Shown here piece after piece: positions 9,405 through 19,083 of a DNA stretch of 64,000 bases (position 1 is its first letter; every line of letters starts with the position of its first letter). The position numbers and the translations under genes were made by a program. The stretch is from Halomonas meridiana. Its GTDB lineage: Bacteria > Pseudomonadota > Gammaproteobacteria > Pseudomonadales > Halomonadaceae. Where the stretch lies: the NCBI RefSeq assembly GCF_009846525.1, contig NZ_CP024621.1, positions 2,914,001 to 2,978,000 of the forward strand, in the 5' to 3' direction. The notes below the pieces were generated by a model. The model ran no database searches and had not been told where the DNA came from. It worked only from the letters and a program-made list of their open reading frames with translations.

Positions 9405-9419
9405 TACGAATTATTAGCA
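9405..9419 (-). promoter_or_regulatory. Fur-like site before the second TonB receptor
   Basis: On the minus strand TGCTAATAATTCGTA resembles the 7-1-7 Fur motif at about 10 of 14 paired positions by eye. It lies 39 bases before the ATG at 9366. A second AT-rich Fur-like stretch is near 9487-9505, closer to the divergent LysR gene. Both are weaker than the site at 701-719. Confidence 0.35.
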
Positions 9420-9555
9420 TTTATATTTTTGCATACTCTTTGCACAAAGGGGCGGGACGGTGCGTTCAACCAAGCGGAACACAAATGGCAATTATTTTCA
9501 TTCAGCAAATTCGATGGCACAATAGCCTGACTCCGTTTCGCCAGTGGTCCCGACT

Positions 9556-10479
9556 ATGTACGATTTTGATGAACTCGCCGCTTTTGCCGATGTGATGACC
9601 ACCGGCAGCCTGACACGCAGCGCACAGAAGCTCGGGCTGGCAAAATCGACGTTGAGTCGCCGAATCAGCCAGCTAGAAGCCCGGCTAAACCAACCGCTGC
9701 TGCGTCGTCAGGCGAACCGTTTGATTCCCACCGAAGCGGGCCTGCTGTTTCATCAGTACTGCACCGAGCTGCTGGCCATGGCCGCCCACAGCCAAGAGGC
9801 GCTGGCGGAGCTGCGCGAGGAGATCAGCGGTAAAGTCACGCTCGAAGTACACGGCGCGCTGGCACGAGGCTGGATGGCAGGCGTCATGGATGCGTTCTTG
9901 ACCCGCTACCCCAAGGTCGAGCTAACCCTGCATACCCGGGAGACGCCGCCCACCAAGATGCACAGCAACAGCGTGCACATTTGGCTAGGCGCCACCCATG
10001 AGTGCGGGCTGAATCAGGAGCGTTTGGGCCACCTCACCCGAGGCCTCTACGCCAACCCGCACTATTTAGCCCACGCAGGAACGCCGCAGCACCCTCAAGA
10101 GCTGGATGCGCATGCCTGGATCGACTTGTTGGATACTGCATCCAGCGGCCTACTGCTGCACCACGCCGAACACGCCGACTACCTGTTCAACGCACCCCGC
10201 TCGCGGCTCCGGGTGGATCTTACAGCGCTGCACATCGATGCCATCGCCTATGGCCAAGGGATCGGCCTGCTGCCCCACTGGGTGGTCGAAAAACGCGAGC
10301 GCCACCACCCTGGAGATCTGGTCAACTGCCTGCCCGGCTGGGAACCTGCTCCCCTACCCGTGACGCTGCTATATGCCTACGGGCACCACTCCCGCCGGGT
10401 CAACGCGCTGCTGGACTTTCTGCGTGATCAGGTGCCCACCGCATGGCAAACCCGCACTGGCGCCGTGCACACGCACTAG
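9556..10479 (+). CDS. LysR-family transcriptional regulator
   Basis: A 307-residue regulator with an N-terminal winged helix-turn-helix (FADVMTTGSLTRSAQKLGLA, then KSTLSRRISQLEARL) and a C-terminal effector-binding domain. No strong ribosome-binding site decides between the ATG at 9556 and the GTG at 9544. The ATG fits the family start, with MYDFDELAAF directly preceding the first helix. It is divergent from the second TonB receptor, with about 190 bases between them, so it may control that receptor or the AEC permease that follows 68 bases downstream. The effector is unknown. Confidence 0.88.
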   Translation: MYDFDELAAFADVMTTGSLTRSAQKLGLAKSTLSRRISQLEARLNQPLLRRQANRLIPTEAGLLFHQYCTELLAMAAHSQEALAELREEISGKVTLEVHGALARGWMAGVMDAFLTRYPKVELTLHTRETPPTKMHSNSVHIWLGATHECGLNQERLGHLTRGLYANPHYLAHAGTPQHPQELDAHAWIDLLDTASSGLLLHHAEHADYLFNAPRSRLRVDLTALHIDAIAYGQGIGLLPHWVVEKRERHHPGDLVNCLPGWEPAPLPVTLLYAYGHHSRRVNALLDFLRDQVPTAWQTRTGAVHTH

Positions 10480-10498
10480 CGATTCACCTTGCCAGTTA

Positions 10499-10525
10499 GC
10501 CGCCTAATTACCCACAATAGGCGGC
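10499..10525. repeat. Hairpin between the LysR and AEC genes
   Basis: GCCGCCTA at 10499-10506 pairs with TAGGCGGC at 10518-10525 around an 11-base loop. No T-run follows, so it is a weak terminator or attenuator at best. Confidence 0.5.
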
Positions 10526-10547
10526 CGATGATCGTCAAGGAACGTTA

Positions 10548-11423
10548 ATGCTCGCTGAACTCTTCGCCGTCATGGCCCCTGTATTGGCCGGTGCCGGGCT
10601 AGGCTTTCTATGGGTTCGCCTCGGCCAACCCTACCCCGTCGATTTTGTGACACGCCTCGTTTTCAATATTGGTACGCCCGCGCTGGTGCTGGCGTCGCTG
10701 TCTGGGGCAACGATCGATGCCAGCACGTTCGGTCAAGTCATGCTGGCTGCCGCCCTGGTGATCGTCGGCATGGGGGCCGCTAGTTTTGCCGTTGCCAAGG
10801 TGCTGCGCCGAGATTGGCGAGTGCTCATCGCGCCGATGATGTACCCCAACACGGGCAATATGGGGCTGCCGGTGGTGCTGTACGCCTTTGGCAGCGCGGG
10901 CTTTGCTTACGGCATTACGGTGATGGTGACGGTTTCGTTGTTTCAGTTCACCTTGGGGGCGGTGCTCAGTAGCCAGGGCAACCCGGTTAAAACTCTGCTC
11001 AAAACCCCGACGGTGTACGCCATCGCCCTCTCCATGGCGCTGCTGCTGACCGATACCCCGCTGCCCCTATGGATGGCCAACACGGTCGATCTCATGTCGG
11101 GCTTCACCGTACCGCTCATGCTCATCACCCTCGGCGTATCGCTGGCTAGCATTCAGGTGAAAAGCCTGCGCTCTGGGGTTGGCTTTACTCTCATCCGTAT
11201 TCCGCTGGCCGCGGCGGCTGCGTGGCTCATCGCTGGCTGGCTAGGTCTGCCACCGCTGGCGCAGAACATTCTGGTGGTACAGATGTGCATGCCGGTGGCG
11301 GTCTTCAACTATTTATTCGCCCAACGTGCCCAGCGCGAACCGGCCTATGTGGCCAGCCTCGTGTTCTGTTCGACCTTGATGGCGCTGTTCTATTTACCGG
11401 CCTTGCTGGCGCTGCTGATGTAG
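10548..11423 (+). CDS. AEC-family permease
   Basis: A 291-residue inner-membrane transporter of the auxin efflux carrier (AEC) family, which in bacteria usually carries organic acids such as malate or malonate. About ten membrane helices are visible in two halves, with the family-typical PMMYPNTGNMGLPVVLYAFG in the middle and the C-terminal VVQMCMPVAVFNYLFAQ. The ATG at 10548 has AAGGAA seven bases before it. It follows the LysR gene in the same direction across a hairpin. The substrate cannot be told from the sequence. Confidence 0.85.
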   Translation: MLAELFAVMAPVLAGAGLGFLWVRLGQPYPVDFVTRLVFNIGTPALVLASLSGATIDASTFGQVMLAAALVIVGMGAASFAVAKVLRRDWRVLIAPMMYPNTGNMGLPVVLYAFGSAGFAYGITVMVTVSLFQFTLGAVLSSQGNPVKTLLKTPTVYAIALSMALLLTDTPLPLWMANTVDLMSGFTVPLMLITLGVSLASIQVKSLRSGVGFTLIRIPLAAAAAWLIAGWLGLPPLAQNILVVQMCMPVAVFNYLFAQRAQREPAYVASLVFCSTLMALFYLPALLALLM

Positions 11424-11497
11424 CGCCGGGAACCCCCGCCCGTCGTTGGCAGTCACTGCTAGACTACTACTGACGTTGCGCCACTCGAGGACATACA

Positions 11498-12694
11498 ATG
11501 CCAATGCGACACTCCCTGCCCGTTCGACCGCAAACGCCACACCCCCGCTCGCTCTGCCATCGCGCCGTTCGCTGGGTGGCCCCTTGCGTCACGGGGCTTC
11601 TGCTCGCCAGCGCAGCTCATGCGGACGTCGTTCACCAAGCATTAGACACCGAGCATCTAGCCCTCACCATCGAGCGCGTGGCCGACGGCCTCGACAACCC
11701 TTGGGCGGTGGCGTTCTTGCCCGATGGCCGCTATCTGGTCAGCGAGCGCAGCGGGGGGTTGAACCTCGTCGACGCCGAGGGACGCATCGAGGCGTTGAGT
11801 GGCCTGCCCCGAGTCAGCCAAAACGGTCAGGGGGGCCTGCTGGATGTGGCGCTGCACCCTGAGTTCGGCGACGGCGAACACGATTGGATTTACTTCACCT
11901 GGAGCAAGCCAGAAGGCAGTCAAAGCCGCTCGGCGCTCTCGCGCGTCAAGTGGCAAGATGACGCTTTGGGCGAGGTCGAGCATTTGTTCGAGCAGGATCG
12001 CGCCTCCTCTCCCGGCCGGCACTACGGTTCACGCTTGGCGTGGCTTAAAGATGGCACGCTACTCATGAGCATTGGCGACCGCGGCGTCGACCCTTCCCGC
12101 GCCCAAGCCCGCGATGACCACGCAGGCTCTACGCTGCGGCTCACCGAGACCGGCGACGTGCCAGATGACAACCCCTTCGTGGATGACGACGATACGCTGG
12201 ATGAGATTTACACCCTAGGCAACCGCAATATTCAGGGCATGACCGTGCTAAGCAATGGCGAGCCCTGGGCCACCGAGCACGGCCCGCGCACCGGCGATGA
12301 GTTGAACCAGATCGTGCCTGGCAACAACTACGGCTGGCCGGAGGTGAGCCTGGGCAACGATTACGCCACCAACGAACCCATTGGCGTGGAATCCAAACCC
12401 GGCATGGAAGACCCGGTCTATCGCTTCGATGGGCGCTTTGCCCCTTCGGGCTTGGCCGAAGTGACCAGCGATGCCTTTGAGCCCTGGCAAGGAAGCCTGC
12501 TGGCGGGTGGCCTTGGCAGCCAAAAGCTGCTGCGCCTCACCCTCGACGAGGGCCAAGTGGCCGACGAAGAGCTGATTCTGGATGGCGAGATTGGCCGCAT
12601 CCGCGACGTGCGCCAAGGGCCCGATGAGGCGATTTACTTGCTAACCGACGGCAGCCAAGGCAGCCTTTACCGCCTGACACCGACCGAGCGCTAA
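11498..12694 (+). CDS. PQQ-dependent aldose sugar dehydrogenase-like protein
   Basis: A 398-residue soluble six-bladed beta-propeller of the glucose/sorbosone dehydrogenase family (YliI/Asd type), probably a periplasmic PQQ-dependent sugar oxidase. The N-terminus has basic residues, then a hydrophobic segment ending in ASAAHA, so export is likely. Family motifs include GLDNPWAVAFLPDGRYLVSE, GQGGLLDVALHPEF, LGNRNIQGM and EHGPRTGDELNQI, which hold the usual catalytic-His and calcium-site regions. GAGGACA lies before the ATG at 11498. The kinase gene starts 25 bases downstream and may be cotranscribed. PQQ synthesis genes are not in the window. Confidence 0.87.
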   Translation: MPMRHSLPVRPQTPHPRSLCHRAVRWVAPCVTGLLLASAAHADVVHQALDTEHLALTIERVADGLDNPWAVAFLPDGRYLVSERSGGLNLVDAEGRIEALSGLPRVSQNGQGGLLDVALHPEFGDGEHDWIYFTWSKPEGSQSRSALSRVKWQDDALGEVEHLFEQDRASSPGRHYGSRLAWLKDGTLLMSIGDRGVDPSRAQARDDHAGSTLRLTETGDVPDDNPFVDDDDTLDEIYTLGNRNIQGMTVLSNGEPWATEHGPRTGDELNQIVPGNNYGWPEVSLGNDYATNEPIGVESKPGMEDPVYRFDGRFAPSGLAEVTSDAFEPWQGSLLAGGLGSQKLLRLTLDEGQVADEELILDGEIGRIRDVRQGPDEAIYLLTDGSQGSLYRLTPTER

Positions 12695-12719
12695 TCTCGA
12701 GCCACCACCAGGAAGCACG

Positions 12720-14165
12720 ATGCGACTACGTAACCTCATCATTTTAACGGTCATCGTACCGCTGTTCGTGATTCTGGTGGTGTTTAGTCTAGTGGCGATC
12801 AAATCGCTGGAAGACAACGTGCGCTCCAAGCTGCAAACCGAAGTCGAGATCATCACCCGCGCACTCAGCACCTCGCTGAGCTACGCAGTGGCCCGCGACA
12901 GCGCCACGCCGTTGGAAGAAGCGCTGCAATCGGCGTTTTCGTTTCACCGCATTTATGGCGCTTACGTATTCGACCCCCAAGGCCGAGAAATATACGGCCT
13001 GGGCCTGGGGAAAGATCTGTTCACGCCGGAAGAGATCCAACAGGTCATCGCCACCGACGACATGCACAGCAGCTACCGTCAGCAAGAGGGCTGGACCTAC
13101 TACTCCGCGCTGACGCCCCTGCGCACCCAAGATGGCACCGTGCAGGGCGTGCTGCAGGTGAACCGCCTCAATACCGGCATCGAGAACTACACCGGGTTTA
13201 TTAGCATCGTGGCCGTACTGGTCTTCGTGATTGGGGCAGCGGGCATCGTGTTCAGCATTTGGTGGGGATTTCGCCACTATATCGAGCGGCCGCTCAACCG
13301 CCTGCTGCGCGTCATGCTGCTCGTCGAAGATGGCGACCGCAGCCAGCGGGCCACGGCAGATGGCCCCACGGAGTATCGCCGCCTTGCGTCGGGCTTGAAC
13401 GGCATGCTGGACGCCATGGCCGAAAAAGATCGCGACATCGATGCGCGACAGCGGCGCGAAATCGAGCTGGAAAAGCGTCTACGCAAGTCCAAAAAGCTCG
13501 CCGAACTGGGCGTGCTCGCCGCTGGGGTCGCCCACGAGATCGGCGCCCCTTTGACGGTCATCAATGGCCAAGCTCAGCGCTTGGCTCGCCGTCATACGAT
13601 TGGCAACGATGAGCGGGCACGGCTTGGCCGCATTCGTGGCGAAGTGGAACGCATCGTCGAGATCGTCCGTCAGCTGATGGAACTTGGCCGACAACATAAC
13701 GTGGAGAAAGGACACCAAGCGCTCGATCAGCTTATCATCAGTGCCAGTGAGCTGGTCGAAGAGGAGTTGGAACCACGAAATATCCATCTGGATATTGATC
13801 TTCCTACTCCGACCCCCCATTTATTGGTCAATGGTCAGCAAATCGTTCAAGTGCTGACCAATTTATTACGCAACGCCGCCCAAGCTCCCCAGGTCAGCCA
13901 TATCCGTGTGCGCGCGCAGGCACACAGCGAAGAGCTGACCCTTTGGGTAGAAGACGACGGGCCTGGCATCCCAGCTTCGCACCATCATCAAGTGTTCGAT
14001 CCATTTTTCACCACCAAGCCGGTGGGCCAAGGCAGCGGCTTGGGATTATCGATGGTGCACCGCATTATTAACGACCACGGCGGGACGATTGGCGTATTTG
14101 ACAGCGCGCTTGGCGGCGCTGGCTTTGAAATTACGCTGCCCCTTAGTGAAACCGCATCCGCTTGA
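12720..14165 (+). CDS. Membrane sensor histidine kinase
   Basis: A 481-residue sensor kinase. Helix 1 (residues about 6-28) and helix 2 (about 160-182) bracket a periplasmic sensing domain of about 130 residues. A HAMP linker, a dimerisation helix with the H-box GVAHEIGAPLT near residue 270, and an ATPase domain with NLLRNAAQA (N box), VEDDGPGIP (G1), FDPFFTTKP (F box) and GQGSGLGLSM (G2) follow. The H-box has Gly where most NtrB-like kinases have Arg-Asn. AGGAAG stands before the ATG. It overlaps or abuts the response-regulator gene and the two form one operon. The signal is unknown. Confidence 0.93.
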   Translation: MRLRNLIILTVIVPLFVILVVFSLVAIKSLEDNVRSKLQTEVEIITRALSTSLSYAVARDSATPLEEALQSAFSFHRIYGAYVFDPQGREIYGLGLGKDLFTPEEIQQVIATDDMHSSYRQQEGWTYYSALTPLRTQDGTVQGVLQVNRLNTGIENYTGFISIVAVLVFVIGAAGIVFSIWWGFRHYIERPLNRLLRVMLLVEDGDRSQRATADGPTEYRRLASGLNGMLDAMAEKDRDIDARQRREIELEKRLRKSKKLAELGVLAAGVAHEIGAPLTVINGQAQRLARRHTIGNDERARLGRIRGEVERIVEIVRQLMELGRQHNVEKGHQALDQLIISASELVEEELEPRNIHLDIDLPTPTPHLLVNGQQIVQVLTNLLRNAAQAPQVSHIRVRAQAHSEELTLWVEDDGPGIPASHHHQVFDPFFTTKPVGQGSGLGLSMVHRIINDHGGTIGVFDSALGGAGFEITLPLSETASA

Positions 14166-14176
14166 GGACGACGTTT

Positions 14177-15580
14177 GTGACCCATCAGGAACACCTTTTA
14201 CCGTTATTGGTGGTGGAAGATGACGCCGCTATCCGTGAGTTATTAGAGGAAGAGCTCAACGACGCGGGCTACGACACACTGGGTGTCCCCAGCGCAGAAG
14301 AGGCCATTGCTCTGCTGAGCCATACGCCGGTGGCCATGATGATTACCGATGTACGGCTACCGGGCATGACCGGCATTCAGTTACTTCAACAGCTCCGCCA
14401 GAGCGGCAGCGAGCTTGGCATCATCGTGATTACCGCATTTGGCACCATTGACCAAGCGGTTGAGGCCCTCAAGTTAGGGGCGGACGACTTTTTGACCAAA
14501 CCTCTGGATTTAGACGCTATCCGCGAGGCCGTTTTTCGCGTACTGGAGCGCCAGCGTTTGTCCCTTTCCCATGATACGGAACTTAGCCATTTTCACGGCA
14601 TCGTGGGCAAGAGCCCGGCCATGCAGTCGCTGTTTCACGATGCGTCGCGGTTGGCGAAAAGCGATGCGCCTATTTTGATTTTGGGTGAAAGCGGTACCGG
14701 GAAAGAGCTGCTGGCCCGAGCGATTCATCAGGAGAGCAGCCGCCACGATGCTCCGTTCGTGCCCGTGAACTGCGCCAGCATTCCTGCCGACCTGATGGAG
14801 AGCGAATTTTTTGGCCACGTGAAAGGCGCCTTTACCGGCGCTAACGAGGCCCGTAAAGGCCTGTTTCACAGCGCCCAGGGCGGCAGCCTGTTTCTCGATG
14901 AGATTGGCGAAATGCCGATCAATCTGCAGGCCAAGCTGCTGCGCGCCCTGCAAGAGAAAACCGTTCGCCCAGTGGGGGGCGAGCGCGAGGAGCCGGTGGA
15001 CGTGCGCATCATTGCCGCCACTCACCGCCACTTGGAAAAAGAGATCGAGCAGGAGAACTTCCGAAGCGATCTGTTTTACCGCCTGGAAACGTTCTCACTG
15101 CGCATTCCACCGCTACGCGAGCGCGGCACGGATATCGAACACCTGGTCTTTGCGTTGATCGACAAACACGCGGAAGCCCAGGACAAACAGATCGAGCAGA
15201 TCGAGCCGGAGGCCCTCAACAGCCTGTTGAACTACAGCTACCCAGGCAACGTACGCGAACTGGAGAATGCAATCATGCGCGCGGTCACACTAAGCGAAGC
15301 GGGCGTGCTGCAGCATCAGGACCTGCCCGAACGCCTGCGCGAACAATCCAGCCAGCAAAAGAGCAGTGCCGACACCACGCCTACGCTCAGCGGTGAGGTG
15401 CTGCCCGGCACCCAGATCCCGGCACCCGCACCGGCCCGCTGGCCGAGCCTAGAAGAGGTCGAGAAGCGCTATATTCGCAAGGTGTTGGAAGCCACAGGTG
15501 GGAATAAACGGCGCACGGCCGAAGTGCTGGGGATTGCCCGCCGCACGCTCTACCGGCGGTTAGAAGATAGCGAAGAGTAA
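14177..15580 (+). CDS. Sigma54-dependent response regulator (NtrC family)
   Basis: A 467-residue activator. An N-terminal receiver (acidic pair EDD, phospho-acceptor Asp in ITDVRLPGM, Lys in FLTKPLD) is followed by an AAA+ domain with Walker A GESGTGKE, the sigma54-contact loop GAFTGA and Walker B SLFLDEIGE, and a Fis-type helix-turn-helix at the C-terminus (GGNKRRTAEVLGIARRTLYR). The GTG at 14177 is preferred because GAGGA lies 8 bases upstream. A TTG at 14162 would overlap the kinase stop. It should activate RpoN promoters when phosphorylated by the kinase just upstream. I could not find a convincing -24/-12 promoter nearby, so its targets are probably elsewhere. Confidence 0.93.
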   Translation: MTHQEHLLPLLVVEDDAAIRELLEEELNDAGYDTLGVPSAEEAIALLSHTPVAMMITDVRLPGMTGIQLLQQLRQSGSELGIIVITAFGTIDQAVEALKLGADDFLTKPLDLDAIREAVFRVLERQRLSLSHDTELSHFHGIVGKSPAMQSLFHDASRLAKSDAPILILGESGTGKELLARAIHQESSRHDAPFVPVNCASIPADLMESEFFGHVKGAFTGANEARKGLFHSAQGGSLFLDEIGEMPINLQAKLLRALQEKTVRPVGGEREEPVDVRIIAATHRHLEKEIEQENFRSDLFYRLETFSLRIPPLRERGTDIEHLVFALIDKHAEAQDKQIEQIEPEALNSLLNYSYPGNVRELENAIMRAVTLSEAGVLQHQDLPERLREQSSQQKSSADTTPTLSGEVLPGTQIPAPAPARWPSLEEVEKRYIRKVLEATGGNKRRTAEVLGIARRTLYRRLEDSEE

Positions 15581-15586
15581 TCCCAT

Positions 15587-15615
15587 GCCGGTCGCCGTTC
15601 GACGACCGGCTTTTT
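15587..15615 (+). terminator. Terminator after the two-component operon
   Basis: GCCGGTCG at 15587-15594 pairs with CGACCGGC at 15603-15610, followed by five T. Confidence 0.85.
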
Positions 15616-15620
15616 AACGC

Positions 15621-15833
15621 CTACTCCGTGACGCCCTCGCCGGGCGACTCCCGTGTTGCCTGGCCGTCGTTCGCCATGGGCCCGGTATCCATGGGCTCTT
15701 GAGGTTCGTCTGCCGGTGCTTCTGAATCGGTGGTCGGTGCCTCTGAATCGCCGCACCCCGTCAGCACGCCTGCCATGAGCAGTGCGCTCAGCAGTAACGC
15801 CAACCCACGCGCGTTGTGTAATCGTGACATCAT
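15621..15833 (-). CDS. Small acidic lipoprotein
   Basis: A 70-residue protein with a lipoprotein signal (hydrophobic LALLLSALLMAGV and lipobox LTGC), leaving a mature chain of about 44 residues rich in Asp, Glu, Pro and Thr. AAGGAG lies 6 bases before the ATG at 15833, which is strong support for a real gene. It ends close to the terminator of the plus-strand two-component operon. It resembles the larger acidic lipoprotein at 16063-16500 in composition and in short EPM/GPM motifs. No known family was recognised. An envelope location is inferred from the lipobox. Confidence 0.7.
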   Translation of the reverse strand: MMSRLHNARGLALLLSALLMAGVLTGCGDSEAPTTDSEAPADEPQEPMDTGPMANDGQATRESPGEGVTE

Positions 15834-15954
15834 GTCGTTCTCCTTCCTTGATCATGGGCAAACAGCCGCCAAGGCAGCGACTGCTCCCCTAACCTTAGCG
15901 GCTGTCCGCGATCTTGCAAAACCGAGCGCCACCCGGCATGCACTGCCCGAAGGC

Positions 15955-15982
15955 AAAAAAAAGCCCCCGCGGGCGCGGGGGC
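15955..15982 (-). terminator. Terminator after the larger acidic lipoprotein
   Basis: GCCCCCGC at 15963-15970 pairs with GCGGGGGC at 15975-15982. The eight A at 15955-15962 give a U-tract on the minus strand. It shows that the lipoprotein at 16063 is a transcription unit of its own, separate from the small one. Confidence 0.85.
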
Positions 15983-16062
15983 GAAAAGGATGGTAAACCG
16001 CGTGGAGCAGCCGCAGGGAACAGACAGCTGGGTCGGCCTACCATCGTAGGGAGCGTTGACGA

Positions 16063-16500
16063 CTATTGGCCGTTAGTCATGTCTTCCTCTTCATCGCCAC
16101 TAGGGGCGTCATCGGTACCCGCTTCATCGGCACCGGGCATGGGGTCGGTACCTTCACCGAAACCAGGATTCTCTTCAGGATCGTTTGCGGACGCCGCCGA
16201 TGTATTTTCTTCCGGCATGGGCGCCTGCTCATCAGGCATCGGCTCTTGCGCTGCTGCCGGGTCGTCACCCAGACCGGGGTCTTCGTTCATCGGCTCGTCT
16301 GCCATGGCAGGCTCGTTCTCAGCAGCCGGAGCGGTAGAGGTGGTGGCATCCTGCTCCAGCGTGTCGGGCTGCTGTGCCGGGGGCATCTCCTCGTCGCCAT
16401 TACCACAGCCAGCCAAGGCCAGGGTGCTGACGGTTGCCGCTAACATACACAGCGTCAGTACACGTGGACGCTTACGCGGTTGGCTCACTTGCTTGTCCAT
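16063..16500 (-). CDS. Acidic, Met/Pro-rich lipoprotein
   Basis: A 145-residue lipoprotein. The ATG at 16500 was chosen because GGAGG stands 8 bases before it. The signal segment LTLCMLAATVSTLALAGC ends in a lipobox. The mature part of about 112 residues has no Lys, Arg or His at all, one Phe, seven Met and many Asp, Glu, Pro and Ala, with repeated short motifs such as EPM, APMPEE and DPMPG. It is surely unfolded and strongly negative. No family was recognised. Such chains are common in the envelopes of halophiles, and binding of cations is possible but unproven. It has its own terminator. Confidence 0.75.
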   Translation of the reverse strand: MDKQVSQPRKRPRVLTLCMLAATVSTLALAGCGNGDEEMPPAQQPDTLEQDATTSTAPAAENEPAMADEPMNEDPGLGDDPAAAQEPMPDEQAPMPEENTSAASANDPEENPGFGEGTDPMPGADEAGTDDAPSGDEEEDMTNGQ

Positions 16501-16896
16501 AAGGGTTGCCTCCATTGACGACTAACGTGCTTGCGTCACTTGCCAAGCATTTCTAAAACGATACTTTCACACTTCGTGCCAACATCCACATAAAATAATT
16601 TTTAATTTTAAAAACAATACCTTAAAAACAAAATCAGGATGCCATCCGCTGTCATGACAGGGTCATAGACGGGGGTTCAAAATGGCACATGTGGCGTAAA
16701 TTGACGGGATGGACGGGAGCGTTGTGGCACATCCCGCTCACTTATGTATAATAATTTGTAATAACTTATCAAATATAATCTTAACTTCTACTTATGAACC
16801 GTTTTGTGTCGCTGCTTGCAGGAAGCACGTAAAGGCCGCAGGTAAGCGCATTGAGTAACGACACAAGGCTGCTCATTCAATCAAAAGGCACCGCTG
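16501..16896 (+). promoter_or_regulatory. Long AT-rich region upstream of proVWX
   Basis: This 396-base stretch has no credible gene. It is clearly AT-rich at 16550-16640 and 16741-16800 compared with the surrounding GC-rich DNA. TATAAT occurs at 16747-16752 and again at 16774-16779, but neither has a good -35 at 17 bases, so I treat them as candidates only. The length and AT content fit an osmotically controlled promoter, as known for proU of enteric bacteria. Confidence 0.45.
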
Positions 16897-18098
16897 ATGG
16901 ACGAGACACGCCCTGTCAAAATTCAGGTACGCGGCTTGAGCAAGGTATTTGGCAAGCAGCCCAAAAAAGCACTCGAGCTACGCGACCAAGGCCTCAAGCG
17001 CCCTGAAATTCTCGAAAAAACGGGCCAAACCCTGGGCCTTTCCAATATCTCCTTCGACGTTTACGAAGGCGAGCTACTGGTCATCATGGGCCTATCGGGT
17101 TCGGGTAAATCGACCCTGATTCGCTGCTTGAACCGCCTCATCGACACCACCGAAGGTGAGATCGTCATTGATGGCGAAAACATCCCAACGCTGGGCGAAA
17201 AGGCCCTGCTAGAGTGCCGCCGTCGCCACTTCTCGATGGTGTTTCAAAACTTCGCGCTCTTTCCTCACCGCACGGTTCAGCAGAACGCCGAGTTCGGCCT
17301 GGAAATTCGCGGCGTCGAAAAATCGGAGCGCCAGTCGATTGCTCATAACGCGCTGAAGCAAGTGGGTTTGGAAGGCTGGGAGGACGCCTACCCAAACCAG
17401 CTGTCGGGCGGCATGCAGCAGCGCGTCGGGCTTGCCCGCGCCTTGGCGAACGATGCCAGCGTTCTGCTGATGGACGAGGCCTTCTCGGCCCTCGACCCGC
17501 TGATCCGGAAAGATATGCAGCAAGAGCTTCTGCAGCTGCAAACCAAAATGCAGAAAACCACCGTCTTCATTACCCACGACCTGGATGAAGCGCTCAATAT
17601 CGGCGACCGCATCGTGCTGCTAAAAGATGGTGAAGTCGTACAAATCGGCACGCCGGAAGAGATCCTCACCAAGCCCGCCGATGACTACGTCCGCCGCTTT
17701 ATTGAAGGGGTGGACCGCTCGCGCATTTTGACCGCCGAGAGCGCCATGCGCCCGGTGCGCACCACGGCACGGGACAGCGACGGCCCGCGAACGGCGCTGC
17801 ACCGTATGCGCGATCACAGTATCGATTCCATTTACGTGACCGACCGTGACCGCCAACTGCTCGGGCTACTCGAAGCCGATGCGGCTAGCCGTGCCATCGA
17901 GGAAAAAGCCGAGACCATTACCCATCACCTGACTCAGGACTTCCGCAAAGTGCCGCCAGACGAGCCGCTGCAAAACCTCTTCGCCATGTTTAGCGAAAAG
18001 AGCTACCCGATTGCGGTGGTGGATGAGCAGCAGCGCCTGCTGGGCGTTGTGGTGAAAGGCGCGGTACTGGATGAACTGGCACGAGCAGGAGAGCAGTA

Positions 18099-18099
<1 letters not shown>
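16897..18099 (+). CDS. proV: Glycine betaine/proline ABC transporter ATPase
   Basis: A 400-residue ATPase that powers uptake of glycine betaine and related osmolytes. The N-terminal extension with FGKQPKKALEL and LKRPEILEKTG is typical of ProV. Walker A (GLSGSGKST), Q-loop (MVFQNFALFPHRTV), signature LSGGMQQRVGLARAL and Walker B (VLLMDEAFSALDP) follow, and then a C-terminal pair of CBS domains (about 275-400) that sense ionic strength in this family. Its stop overlaps the permease start by one base. It is the first gene of a proVWX operon. Confidence 0.95.
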
Positions 18100-18935
<836 letters not shown>

Positions 18936-19083
18936 CGCTCGACGCTGCGTTGACCCGGGCACTTGAACCACCGGTCATGAGTGACCATGCTGAACGGGTC
19001 AACCGATCACTTAGGTTAAGACAAGAAAGACCTCTTCATACCGCAGTGGTGAGTGCCACTGCCCATCAACAGGGAGCAAGTGA

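Noticed and set aside
16682-16740. Sigma54 promoter before proVWX
   Set aside because: TGGCAC occurs twice, but the GC element is 8 rather than 10 bases from GG, so the -24/-12 spacing is wrong.
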